In this document: one piece after another, positions 1 through 5,045 of the stretch | Layout of the letters: every line of letters starts with the position of its first letter | Numbering within the stretch: the first letter of the stretch is position 1 | Source of the DNA: Nanobdellota archaeon | GTDB lineage: Bacteria > Patescibacteriota > Minisyncoccia > UBA6257 > GWB1-50-10 | NCBI GenBank assembly: GCA_030695805.1 | Contig: JAUYPG010000038.1 | Span: 1-11,008 of the forward strand | Length of the DNA: 11,008 nucleotides | Direction: 5' to 3' | The notes under the pieces: generated by a model | What the model was told of the DNA's origin: nothing | Databases searched by the model: none | Seen by the model: only the letters and a program-made list of their open reading frames with translations | Made by a program: the position numbers and the translations under genes

Positions 1-12
1 GCCCCGCCGAGG

Positions 13-46
13 CAGAACAAAGGCCGGATGACAGAACAAAGGCCGG
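13..46. repeat. Short direct repeat, two 15-bp copies
   Basis: The 15-mer CAGAACAAAGGCCGG occurs at 13-27 and again at 32-46, a period of 19 bp. It sits in GC-rich sequence at the window edge next to CCCCGCC, a motif that recurs in hairpins elsewhere in the window. No gene or function is visible. It may be the tail of a larger repeat array that starts outside the window. Confidence 0.6.
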
Positions 47-65
47 GCGGTGCGCTAATGTTCTT

Positions 66-105
66 TTACTATCTTTACCAGACGGCCGTCTGGTAAAGAT
101 AGTAA
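66..105. repeat. Perfect 40-nt palindrome with CGGCCG centre
   Basis: The two 20-nt arms are exactly complementary about position 85.5. Each half reads ACTATC, then TTTACCAG, then A, towards a CGGCCG centre. The TTTACCAG block and GGCC centre match the NotI-centred palindromes at 6122-7480, so this looks like a divergent member of that family. It lies in gene-free DNA upstream of the ABC operon, with no T-tract directly after either arm. Confidence 0.9.
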
Positions 106-282
106 TTGTTTCCTAGCCGCATTTTTGATAGAATGTTTTTATGTTCGCCTACAACGCCTCGTCGCCTAGAATTCGACCGAGCCGACCAAGGGCCGGTGGG
201 GCAGTTTATTTATTTTTGCCTACGAAAATAAGTCCTTTCAAGATACGGGAGGGCTAGTTTTTAAGTTTTGTGTTTGCTAATC

Positions 283-291
283 TGGTATAAT
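283..291 (+). promoter_or_regulatory. Extended -10 promoter for the ABC operon
   Basis: TGGTATAAT is a perfect extended -10 element (TGn plus TATAAT at 286-291). No convincing -35 hexamer lies 16-18 nt upstream, which is usual for extended -10 promoters. Transcription would start near 298, giving a leader of about 64 nt before the ATPase start codon. Confidence 0.55.
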
Positions 292-310
292 ATAATGAAT
301 TAGAAATTAT

Positions 311-342
311 CCCGCCACAGCGGGACCCTGCCCGCGGCGGGG
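311..342 (+). other. GC-rich hairpin in the ABC operon leader
   Basis: CCCGCC at 311-316 can pair with GGCGGG at 337-342. A smaller alternative hairpin, CCCGC-CACA-GCGGG, fits within 311-324. It lies between the predicted promoter and the ATG at 362, where no clear Shine-Dalgarno is present. It belongs loosely to the CCCGCC/GGCGGG hairpin group seen elsewhere in the window. Confidence 0.5.
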
Positions 343-361
343 GAAATTAAATTTTGTTGCC

Positions 362-1798
362 ATGCCTCCCATCATTCAACTCGAAAAAGTAAATTTTTGG
401 TACGACCGCGGAAAGCCCGCCGAGGTCTGGGCTATTCAGAACGTGAGTATAGACATCCAGCACGGAGAGTATGTCGCTTTCTTCGGGCCTTCCGGTTGCG
501 GAAAGACCTCTCTCCTCTACGCGATCTCCGGTATTGAACAGCCACAGGGAGGAAAAGTCGTCGTAAGCGAAAAAGATATTTCCCGACTTTCTCCTAATGA
601 GCTCGCGAAATATCGGCAGGACGGCATTGGGATTGTTTTCCAGGGGTTCAACCTCCTCCCCTCTCTTACGATTCTCGCGAACGTCGCGCTTCCCATGGCT
701 TTTCTCGGCGTCCGGCCTCGGGAGCGGGACAAGAAAGCGGCAGTCCTTCTTGACCGACTCGCGATCAAGCATCTCGCGAACCGCTATCCTCATGAACTTT
801 CCGGAGGCCAACAGCAACGGGTCGGCATCGCGCGCGCGCTCGCGAATGATCCTCCTATCATAGTAGCCGATGAGCCCCTCGGAAACCTTGATTCGGAAAA
901 CGCGAATAAGGTGCTTGAATTTTTGAAAGAGCTAAACGAAAAAGACGGACGCACGATTGTTATGGTAACGCACGAGGCGTGGAGTTTGCGGGACGCGAAG
1001 CGCGTCTTTTTCATGAGGGACGGGAAGATTTTGAAGTCCGAGGAGACCCATAAGCGCCCCGAACTCGCGAAGTCCATCACGGAGCACCTGTTTCAGGAGC
1101 TCATCACGCCGCTTTCAACCGAAGGAGGATTGTCGCTCTCCCCTCTCTCGCCTTCTGGCGCGGGACCCGGTTACATTCCCTCTCCCGGCCTTGTGGCGCA
1201 GACCCTTTCCGTAATTCTTCTGCGGGGCTACTCGCCGGAAGAGGTCCAGCGTTTTCGCAAATTTCTTCAGGAACGATTTGAAGACAAGCTCACCGCCGGG
1301 CAGTTCCGGTATAAACTCGACCAGTCCTTGCGGGAGGGCGGGGTCGGGCTCTGGGCGCAAAAGGCGCGGAACCTCGGCGAGTATGTGGAAAAAATTATCT
1401 CTGAACGCCATCATATCCAATCGTTCTACAAGCGCCTTGCGGAACATCATGAGGCCTCCCTCCAATCCGAGACCGAAGATCTGCGCGTCTGGATGCTGGA
1501 AGAATATGAGGGGAAGATCGGCGCGGCCCAGAGAAAGCATCTTGACCTTCTTATCCAGGATCGAATTCGAGGGAAGATTACTCCTGAAATGTTTCGGGAA
1601 CGGCTTCACGCTCCAACCCGAAGGGCGGGCGCGGGCATTTCCTTTCGCGCGGCCCAGCACGCCTCTGAACGCATGGAAACAATTCTTGAGGGATCTGGCG
1701 CTCCTCCTCTTCCTCCGCCCGCGGAAAATCCTCCTCCAAAAAACGACTCGGATTCAAAAAACGAACCCATAAAAATATATGAAGAACAAAAAAAATAA
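362..1798 (+). CDS. MacB/LolD-type ABC transporter ATP-binding protein with long C-terminal extension
   Basis: This is the cytoplasmic ATPase of a MacB/LolD/FtsE-class ABC system. ATP-driven dimerisation would drive the permease encoded next. Residues 1-228 hold a complete nucleotide-binding domain: Walker A GPSGCGKTS (42-50), Q-loop Gln94, signature LSGGQ (146-150), Walker B IIVADEP (166-172), D-loop NLD (175-177) and H-loop His204. Family members are usually about 220-250 residues. This one has 478, with a linker at about 250-276, a helical charged region at 277-445 and a Pro-rich tail ending in Lys/Glu. The extension appears to contain a duplicated module (about 297-346 and 391-442). The start at 362 gives the expected N-terminus, but no strong ribosome-binding site precedes it. 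The ATPase assignment is secure. The transported substrate cannot be told, and the extension was not recognised. Confidence 0.93.
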   Translation: MPPIIQLEKVNFWYDRGKPAEVWAIQNVSIDIQHGEYVAFFGPSGCGKTSLLYAISGIEQPQGGKVVVSEKDISRLSPNELAKYRQDGIGIVFQGFNLLPSLTILANVALPMAFLGVRPRERDKKAAVLLDRLAIKHLANRYPHELSGGQQQRVGIARALANDPPIIVADEPLGNLDSENANKVLEFLKELNEKDGRTIVMVTHEAWSLRDAKRVFFMRDGKILKSEETHKRPELAKSITEHLFQELITPLSTEGGLSLSPLSPSGAGPGYIPSPGLVAQTLSVILLRGYSPEEVQRFRKFLQERFEDKLTAGQFRYKLDQSLREGGVGLWAQKARNLGEYVEKIISERHHIQSFYKRLAEHHEASLQSETEDLRVWMLEEYEGKIGAAQRKHLDLLIQDRIRGKITPEMFRERLHAPTRRAGAGISFRAAQHASERMETILEGSGAPPLPPPAENPPPKNDSDSKNEPIKIYEEQKK

Positions 1799-3155
1799 AA
1801 CTTCGCCTCCGCAGGGCGCGGGTCCGCGCCCTGCTCCGGAACCGACAAAAAAGACGCCGCGCCCTCATGTGCGCCACCGGCTCTGGACGAGCGACCTTCT
1901 CCGCCTTTCTCTTCGGACCTTCAAGACAAAGCCCGCGCGCACCTTTCTTACCGTGCTCGGAATGTCTTTCGGCATCGGGACCGTGCTTTTTCTCATCTCC
2001 CTGGGCTACGGGCTTCAGTTCACCCTTATCGGCAAGCTCGTCTCGACCGAGGACTCTCTTATCACCCTTGAAATGTTCTATCCTTCGGAGACGGGCCTCG
2101 AAGTCACGGACGACGACTTGGATGCCCTTTCTCTTATCCCCGCGGTTGCTGAAACGAGTCCGGTCGGAGAGTTTGCCGGAGAGATCAATCGCGACGACGC
2201 GGTTGGGCTCGTTATCACGCGGATTGTGGAACCGAACTACTTCCGCCTCTCCGGAGAGATTCCGAACGTAGGATCCCCCTTGAAGGAAGGGGAAGAGGGC
2301 ATCATTGTTTCAAATTCTGTCCTGAAGCTCGCTGGTCTTCTTAAGGACGAGGACCTGCTTCCTCCGGCTCCTGGCCCCCAAAACGAAAACGTGGCGACCC
2401 CCGCCCCCCAGCTTGACGTGGAGCAATATGAAAAATTCCTTGGGGAGACCCTTAATTTCACTATTTTTCTTCAAGACGAGCAGGGTATCGTGACCGACGT
2501 AATCCAGCTTCCAAATCCTCTCCCTATTGTGGGCGTGATCGTGGATGAGCTCCAGCCCCCCTTCGCTTTTATCCCCCGTCATCTTATTTCGAAGCCCCTT
2601 CCTTTTTATAATAAGGTTCTTGTGAAGGCGCGGGACGCGGAGTCCGTCGAGCCCCTCCGCGACGCGCTCCTCGAAAAAGGATACCTTATCTCCGCGCGCA
2701 TTGATCTCGTCAAGCAGGCGACGAAAGTCATGCGCGTCATCACGATCGTGCTCGGAATCTTCGGCATTACCGCTCTTGTCGTCGCCGCGGTCGGCATGTT
2801 TAACACCATGATCGTCAGCTTCCTTGAGCGCACCTTTGAGGTCGGTATTTTGAAGGCCCTGGGAGCGACGGACGGAGACGTGCGGAATTTATTCCTTACC
2901 GAATCGTTTATGATGGGGGTTCTCGGCGGGGCGCTTGGAATTGTTGTGGGCTACGGCAGTACCGAGCTTGTCAATTTTGGCCTGAACCTTCTTGCTCACC
3001 AGCTCGGAGGACAATCCATTGATATCTTCATCACCCCCTTATGGTTTATCGGGCTTATTCTTGGATTTTCTAGCTTAATCGGCATCGTCGCCGGATTTTG
3101 GCCGGCGTACAAGGCGACGCAGTTGCCGCCGAAGCAGGCGTTCACACGAAAATAG
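1779..3155 (+). CDS. MacB/FtsX-family ABC transporter permease
   Basis: This is the membrane partner of the preceding ATPase, overlapping it by 20 nt in another frame, so translation is probably coupled. The 458 residues follow the four-helix MacB plan. A Lys/Pro-rich cytoplasmic N-terminus (1-35) leads to TM1 (about 55-78), then a large extracytoplasmic domain (about 80-315) with a Pro-rich insert near 192-212. TM2 (319-341), TM3 (376-400) and TM4 (419-441) follow. The conserved loop ERTFEVGILKALGA (350-363) after TM2 and the terminal WPAYKATQLPPKQAF are typical of FtsX-like permeases and contact the ATPase. MacB-type permeases usually work by mechanotransmission rather than by classical membrane passage; the substrate here is unknown. 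The ATG at 1779 has no clear Shine-Dalgarno. A palindrome lies inside the start of the gene (1811-1834). Confidence 0.92.
   Translation: MKNKKNKTSPPQGAGPRPAPEPTKKTPRPHVRHRLWTSDLLRLSLRTFKTKPARTFLTVLGMSFGIGTVLFLISLGYGLQFTLIGKLVSTEDSLITLEMFYPSETGLEVTDDDLDALSLIPAVAETSPVGEFAGEINRDDAVGLVITRIVEPNYFRLSGEIPNVGSPLKEGEEGIIVSNSVLKLAGLLKDEDLLPPAPGPQNENVATPAPQLDVEQYEKFLGETLNFTIFLQDEQGIVTDVIQLPNPLPIVGVIVDELQPPFAFIPRHLISKPLPFYNKVLVKARDAESVEPLRDALLEKGYLISARIDLVKQATKVMRVITIVLGIFGITALVVAAVGMFNTMIVSFLERTFEVGILKALGATDGDVRNLFLTESFMMGVLGGALGIVVGYGSTELVNFGLNLLAHQLGGQSIDIFITPLWFIGLILGFSSLIGIVAGFWPAYKATQLPPKQAFTRK
1811..1834 (+). repeat. GC-rich palindrome inside the permease N-terminal coding region
   Basis: Arms GCAGGGCGCGG (1811-1821) and CCGCGCCCTGC (1824-1834) are perfectly complementary around a 2-nt centre. 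The hairpin begins 33 nt into the permease gene and encodes part of its disordered Gly/Pro/Arg-rich N-terminus. It may be an in-frame repeat insertion or a structure that tunes translation. Confidence 0.75.
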
Positions 3156-3177
3156 TTGTCAGTTTTAAGTTGTCGCG

Positions 3178-3213
3178 GGATATCGGACCCCGCCAAGGCG
3201 GGGTCCGATATCC
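3178..3213. repeat. Perfect 17-bp hairpin after the permease gene
   Basis: Arms at 3178-3194 and 3197-3213 are exactly complementary around a 2-nt AA loop, with CCCGCC-AA-GGCGGG at the core. It begins 23 nt after the permease stop codon. No T-tract follows on the plus strand, so it is a poor intrinsic terminator but could protect the 3' end of the mRNA. It shares its core with 3368-3381 and 5980-5993. Confidence 0.85.
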
Positions 3214-3250
3214 ATATATTGATTATTCGTTGTCGCTCTAAAATTACTTG

Positions 3251-3322
3251 TGCGCGCTGCAGGGATCGGACCTGCGGCCTTTCGCGTGTGAAGCGAACGC
3301 TCTGCCACTGAGCTAAGCGCGC
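3251..3322 (-). tRNA. tRNA-Val (anticodon CAC)
   Basis: Read on the minus strand, the 72-nt cloverleaf is complete. The acceptor stem pairs GCGCGCU with AGCGCGC, followed by discriminator A; U8 and A9 are present. The D-arm is GCUC/GAGC with GG in the loop. The anticodon stem UUCGC/GCGAA holds the loop UUCACAC, which gives anticodon CAC and reads GUG (Val). The variable loop has 5 nt and the T-stem is GCAGG/CCUGC. CCA is not encoded. The T-loop reads UCCGAUC, with C instead of the nearly invariant U at position 55. Confidence 0.95.
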
Positions 3323-3333
3323 GACTTTTCTCT

Positions 3334-3361
3334 ATTGTACTTATTTTTTCTGAAATCACAA
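3334..3361 (-). promoter_or_regulatory. Possible promoter of the tRNA-Val gene
   Basis: On the minus strand, TTGTGA (3356-3361) and TACAAT (3334-3339) are separated by 16 nt and would start transcription near 3327, about 5 nt before the mature tRNA. The -35 matches consensus at only four of six positions. It overlaps the edge of the terminator-like palindrome at 3360-3389. Confidence 0.4.
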
Positions 3362-3389
3362 AACGAACCCGCCTAGGCGGGTTCGTTTT
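3360..3389. terminator. Bidirectional intrinsic terminator-like palindrome downstream of rplL
   Basis: A 14-bp perfect stem has an A-tract on its left, a TA loop at 3374-3375 and a T-tract on its right that runs to 3390. The core is CCCGCC-TA-GGCGGG. It lies 23 nt past the rplL stop codon and would end the minus-strand rplJ-rplL transcript. The better T-tract is on the plus strand, so it may also stop readthrough from the ABC operon. Confidence 0.75.
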
Positions 3390-3412
3390 TCTTTGTCCGC
3401 GTTAATCTGCGT

Positions 3413-3778
3413 TTACTGAAGTTCCACAACAGCTCCCGCTTCTTCAAGCTTCTTCTTTATCTCCTCCGCGTCCGCTTTCTTTACTCCTTCCTTTATTGTC
3501 TTTGGGGCCCCGTCCACTATATCTTTCGCCTCCTTCAGCCCCAATCCGGTAATCTCTTTCACTGCCTTTATGACATTGATTTTCGATCCTCCGGCGTTTT
3601 TCAGGACCACGTTAAACGAGTCCTTTTCTTCCGCGGCTCCGGCGCTGGCGCTGGCGCCGGCCTGGGCCATCGCGGCGGCCGAGACGCCAAACTTTTCCTC
3701 AAGCGTGTGGACCAGCTCCGCGAGCTCCACCACGGTTAACTTTTCGATTTGTTCTATGATATCTTTGAATTTTTCCAT
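3413..3778 (-). CDS. rplL: 50S ribosomal protein L7/L12
   Basis: This is the stalk protein of the large ribosomal subunit. Dimers bind the C-terminal helix of L10 and recruit and stimulate translational GTPases. The 121-residue length is normal. The N-terminal dimerisation helices (about 1-35) carry the typical LTVVELAELVHTLEEKFGV pattern. An Ala/Gly-rich hinge (about 36-50) follows, then the globular domain (about 52-121) with KINVIKAVKEITGLGLKEAK and DGAPKTIKEGV, the factor-binding face. The start at 3778 gives the expected N-terminus, but no Shine-Dalgarno is visible. It lies downstream of rplJ with a 136-nt repeat-rich gap, wider than usual for this pair. Confidence 0.98.
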   Translation of the reverse strand: MEKFKDIIEQIEKLTVVELAELVHTLEEKFGVSAAAMAQAGASASAGAAEEKDSFNVVLKNAGGSKINVIKAVKEITGLGLKEAKDIVDGAPKTIKEGVKKADAEEIKKKLEEAGAVVELQ

Positions 3779-3781
3779 ACT

Positions 3782-3914
3782 TTGTTAGAATTTCTAATAT
3801 CTAATTTCTAATCAATGGCCAAACACCAATGTTCAAATGTCTAAACATTACGTAAACATTGGATCATTAGGGCATTGGGATTTTATTAGTAATTAGAAAT
3901 TAGTACTTAGTAAT
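3782..3914. repeat. Nested AT-rich repeats between rplJ and rplL
   Basis: CTAATTTCTAAT (3801-3812) is exactly inverted as ATTAGAAATTAG (3892-3903). Further partial copies flank each arm. The interior (about 3822-3880) holds several variants of CAATGTT/AACATTG and AACATTA. The whole gap can fold as one large stem with an irregular middle. It lies inside the presumed rplJ-rplL transcript and contains no open frame of note. Confidence 0.7.
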
Positions 3915-4406
3915 TTATTTTACTTTCGCCCTTTCCTGTAACACAAACGCAAGCGACCTTATCGGGCTTCCTATCATATAGACCAGCTGTCCCAAGAGAA
4001 CTTCTCTCGATGGCAGGTTCCCAATCATCTCCACCTCCGCTTTCGCGAAGACCCTTTTCCCTTCCATCTCGACTCCCCCGAGAATTTTAAATCTTTCCTT
4101 GTTCTCCTTGAAAAATGTAAACACCTTCCCCGCGGTCTCCGGCATTCCTTCGGGCGAGAGCACCACCCCCACCTGTCCCTTCAGGTCTTTCGCTGTTATT
4201 GGAATGCCGTGATCTTTCAGAACGATTCCCAAGATGCGCTTTTTCATAACGCGGTACTTTGCCCCGAGTTCCCGGAGGGATTTCCGGAGGGCGTCCCCCG
4301 CGCTCGCGGAAAGCCCGGTGAAGTCCGTGAAGATGAGCGTCTTCGTCTCCCCTATTTTTTTCGACTCCTCTTTCGCGAGGATTTCTTTTTGTTTGCGTGT
4401 CAGCAT
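3915..4406 (-). CDS. rplJ: 50S ribosomal protein L10
   Basis: L10 anchors the L7/L12 dimers to 23S rRNA at the base of the ribosomal stalk. The reading frame is open for another 300 nt upstream. However, the L10-like sequence begins at MLTRKQKEILAKEESKKI, so I place the start at 4406, giving 163 residues. The N-terminal domain (about 1-105) shows the family pattern: a charged helix, TLIFTDFTGLSAS, LRKSLRELGAKYRVMKK, and later GQVGVVLSPEG. The C-terminal part (about 133-163) is the predicted L12-binding helix, ending in SPIRSLAFVLQERAKVK. It is the first gene of an rplJ-rplL operon with a leader of roughly 330 nt. In well-studied bacteria L10, alone or with L12, represses this operon; the leader here offers a candidate site. 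Confidence 0.96.
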   Translation of the reverse strand: MLTRKQKEILAKEESKKIGETKTLIFTDFTGLSASAGDALRKSLRELGAKYRVMKKRILGIVLKDHGIPITAKDLKGQVGVVLSPEGMPETAGKVFTFFKENKERFKILGGVEMEGKRVFAKAEVEMIGNLPSREVLLGQLVYMIGSPIRSLAFVLQERAKVK

Positions 4407-4426
4407 GATGCTTTCAGCGCCCAATA

Positions 4427-4510
4427 CGAACAATGCGAATCTTGCGCGAACAACGCGAATTTTATTACGTCTTCGTGTTGTTCGTGCTTTATTTGTGTCA
4501 TTCGTGTTGG
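4427..4510. repeat. Degenerate ACGAA/TTCGT repeats in the rplJ leader
   Basis: CGAACAAYGCGAAT occurs directly repeated at 4427-4440 and 4447-4460. The inverted form TTCGTGTTGTTCG follows at 4472-4484, and a further TTCGTGTTGG lies at 4501-4510. The copy at 4447-4459 can pair with 4472-4484 with one G-T wobble. It lies immediately before the rplJ start, so the hairpin may influence rplJ translation. Confidence 0.6.
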
Positions 4511-4518
4511 ACTTTCCA

Positions 4519-4543
4519 AAATAAAAAACGACCTTTTGGCCGC
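4519..4543 (-). terminator. Attenuator-like hairpin in the rplJ leader
   Basis: On the minus strand GCGGCC (4538-4543) pairs with GGTCGT (4528-4533) across an AAAA loop, including two G-U pairs. A run TTTTTATTTT follows directly. This is an intrinsic-terminator shape about 120 nt before the rplJ start and about 200 nt after the predicted promoter. Transcription attenuation of rplJL is known in Bacillus, so a regulated terminator is plausible. It could also be the end of a short upstream RNA. Confidence 0.45.
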
Positions 4544-4572
4544 AGAAGTTTTCACACAATAACAAAATGACT

Positions 4573-4601
4573 ATGACCATGACATCGCTTGTCATTGTCA
4601 T
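4573..4601. repeat. ATGAC-repeat hairpin in the rplJ leader
   Basis: Arms 4573-4584 and 4590-4601 match at 11 of 12 positions around a 5-nt loop. The arms are themselves made of ATGAC/GTCAT units that continue on both sides (4568-4614). The low-complexity build suggests slippage-derived repeat DNA, but the fold would lie in the rplJ leader upstream of the attenuator-like hairpin. Confidence 0.6.
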
Positions 4602-4665
4602 CGTTATCGTCATTGTCTGTGTCCTCGACAGGTAATTAAGCTTCCGCTCCCAATCTACAAAATAT

Positions 4666-4690
4666 ATCCCCTGAGCGAAGTCGAAGGGAT
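4666..4690. repeat. CCCTGAGCGAAGTCGAAGGG-type palindromic repeat, copy 1
   Basis: The imperfect palindrome carries the core CCTGAGCGAAGTCGAAGGG, flanked by AT/AT. It resembles a dispersed short repeat family that I recall from many unrelated bacterial genomes. A second copy lies at 4901-4919. Both are in the same intergenic region. Confidence 0.7.
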
Positions 4691-4744
4691 ACCTTCGAGT
4701 GTGTTGGAGCGTTTGCACCTGCTGTCTGCGGATTTATGCTTCTC

Positions 4745-4774
4745 TTTATACCTTATTTTTGTGTTTCTTGGCAA
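4745..4774 (-). promoter_or_regulatory. Predicted sigma-70 promoter for rplJ-rplL
   Basis: On the minus strand TTGCCA (4769-4774) and TATAAA (4745-4750) are separated by 18 nt, with matches of 5/6 and 5/6 to consensus. Transcription would start near 4738, giving a leader of about 330 nt for rplJ. A stray TATAAT at 4792-4797 on the same strand lacks a -35. Confidence 0.5.
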
Positions 4775-4777
4775 GTA

Positions 4778-4806
4778 TTGACATTTTTTTAATTATAGTT
4801 TATAAG
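4778..4806 (+). promoter_or_regulatory. Predicted strong sigma-70 promoter for the secreted-protein gene
   Basis: A perfect TTGACA (4778-4783) is followed after exactly 17 nt by TATAAG (4801-4806). Transcription would start near 4813, giving a structured leader of about 230 nt before the start at 5046. Its -35 lies only 3 bp from the -35 of the opposing rplJ promoter, so the two form a back-to-back divergent pair. Confidence 0.65.
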
Positions 4807-4870
4807 ATTCTTCATAATCTGACTGGACCTTGAAAACTGCATATTATCTTGTTTTCCTTTTTTGGTGCTT

Positions 4871-4953
4871 TTCAAGGGAGGATTTTGGCACTTATTTATA
4901 CCCTGAGCTTGTCGAAGGGCTACCTTAAATAGGCAACAACATCCTCCCTTGAA
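4871..4953. repeat. 83-nt inverted-repeat element with nested CCCTGAG palindrome
   Basis: Terminal arms TTCAAGGGAGGAT (4871-4883) and ATCCTCCCTTGAA (4941-4953) are perfect 13-bp inverted repeats. Inside, TTATTTA/TAAATA segments pair imperfectly. The centre holds CCCTGAGCTTGTCGAAGGG (4901-4919), the second copy of that repeat. The whole can fold as one long hairpin. Size and terminal repeats resemble a miniature inverted-repeat element, but no target-site duplication was established. Confidence 0.7.
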
Positions 4954-4973
4954 TACCTCAAGAGAGTTTCGGC

Positions 4974-4999
4974 GCTCCTGGCAGATGTCTGCTTGGAGC
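4974..4999 (+). other. Hairpin in the leader of the secreted-protein gene
   Basis: GCTCC (4974-4978) pairs with GGAGC (4995-4999), and GCAGA (4981-4985) pairs with TCTGC (4988-4992), separated by symmetric 2-nt internal positions and a TG loop. It ends 46 nt before the start codon and has no T-tract, so it is not a terminator. I do not recognise it as a known riboswitch. Confidence 0.5.
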
Positions 5000-5045
5000 A
5001 CGTTTCGTAAACCCCGAACATCGAGCTCCGTGAAAGGACTTTTCG

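Noticed and set aside
177..222. Possible terminator in the GC-rich to T-rich transition upstream of the ABC operon
   Set aside because: Only about 4 bp of stem can be formed before the TTTATTTATTTTT run. A shared 14-mer TTTATTTTTGCCTA (209-222 and 6048-6061) was also noted, but it is low-complexity and uninformative.
4407..4718. N-terminal extension of L10 in the open upstream frame
   Set aside because: The translated extension is low-complexity, derived from ATGAC and ACGAA repeats, and L10 proteins start at the MLTRKQ position. The lack of stop codons appears accidental.
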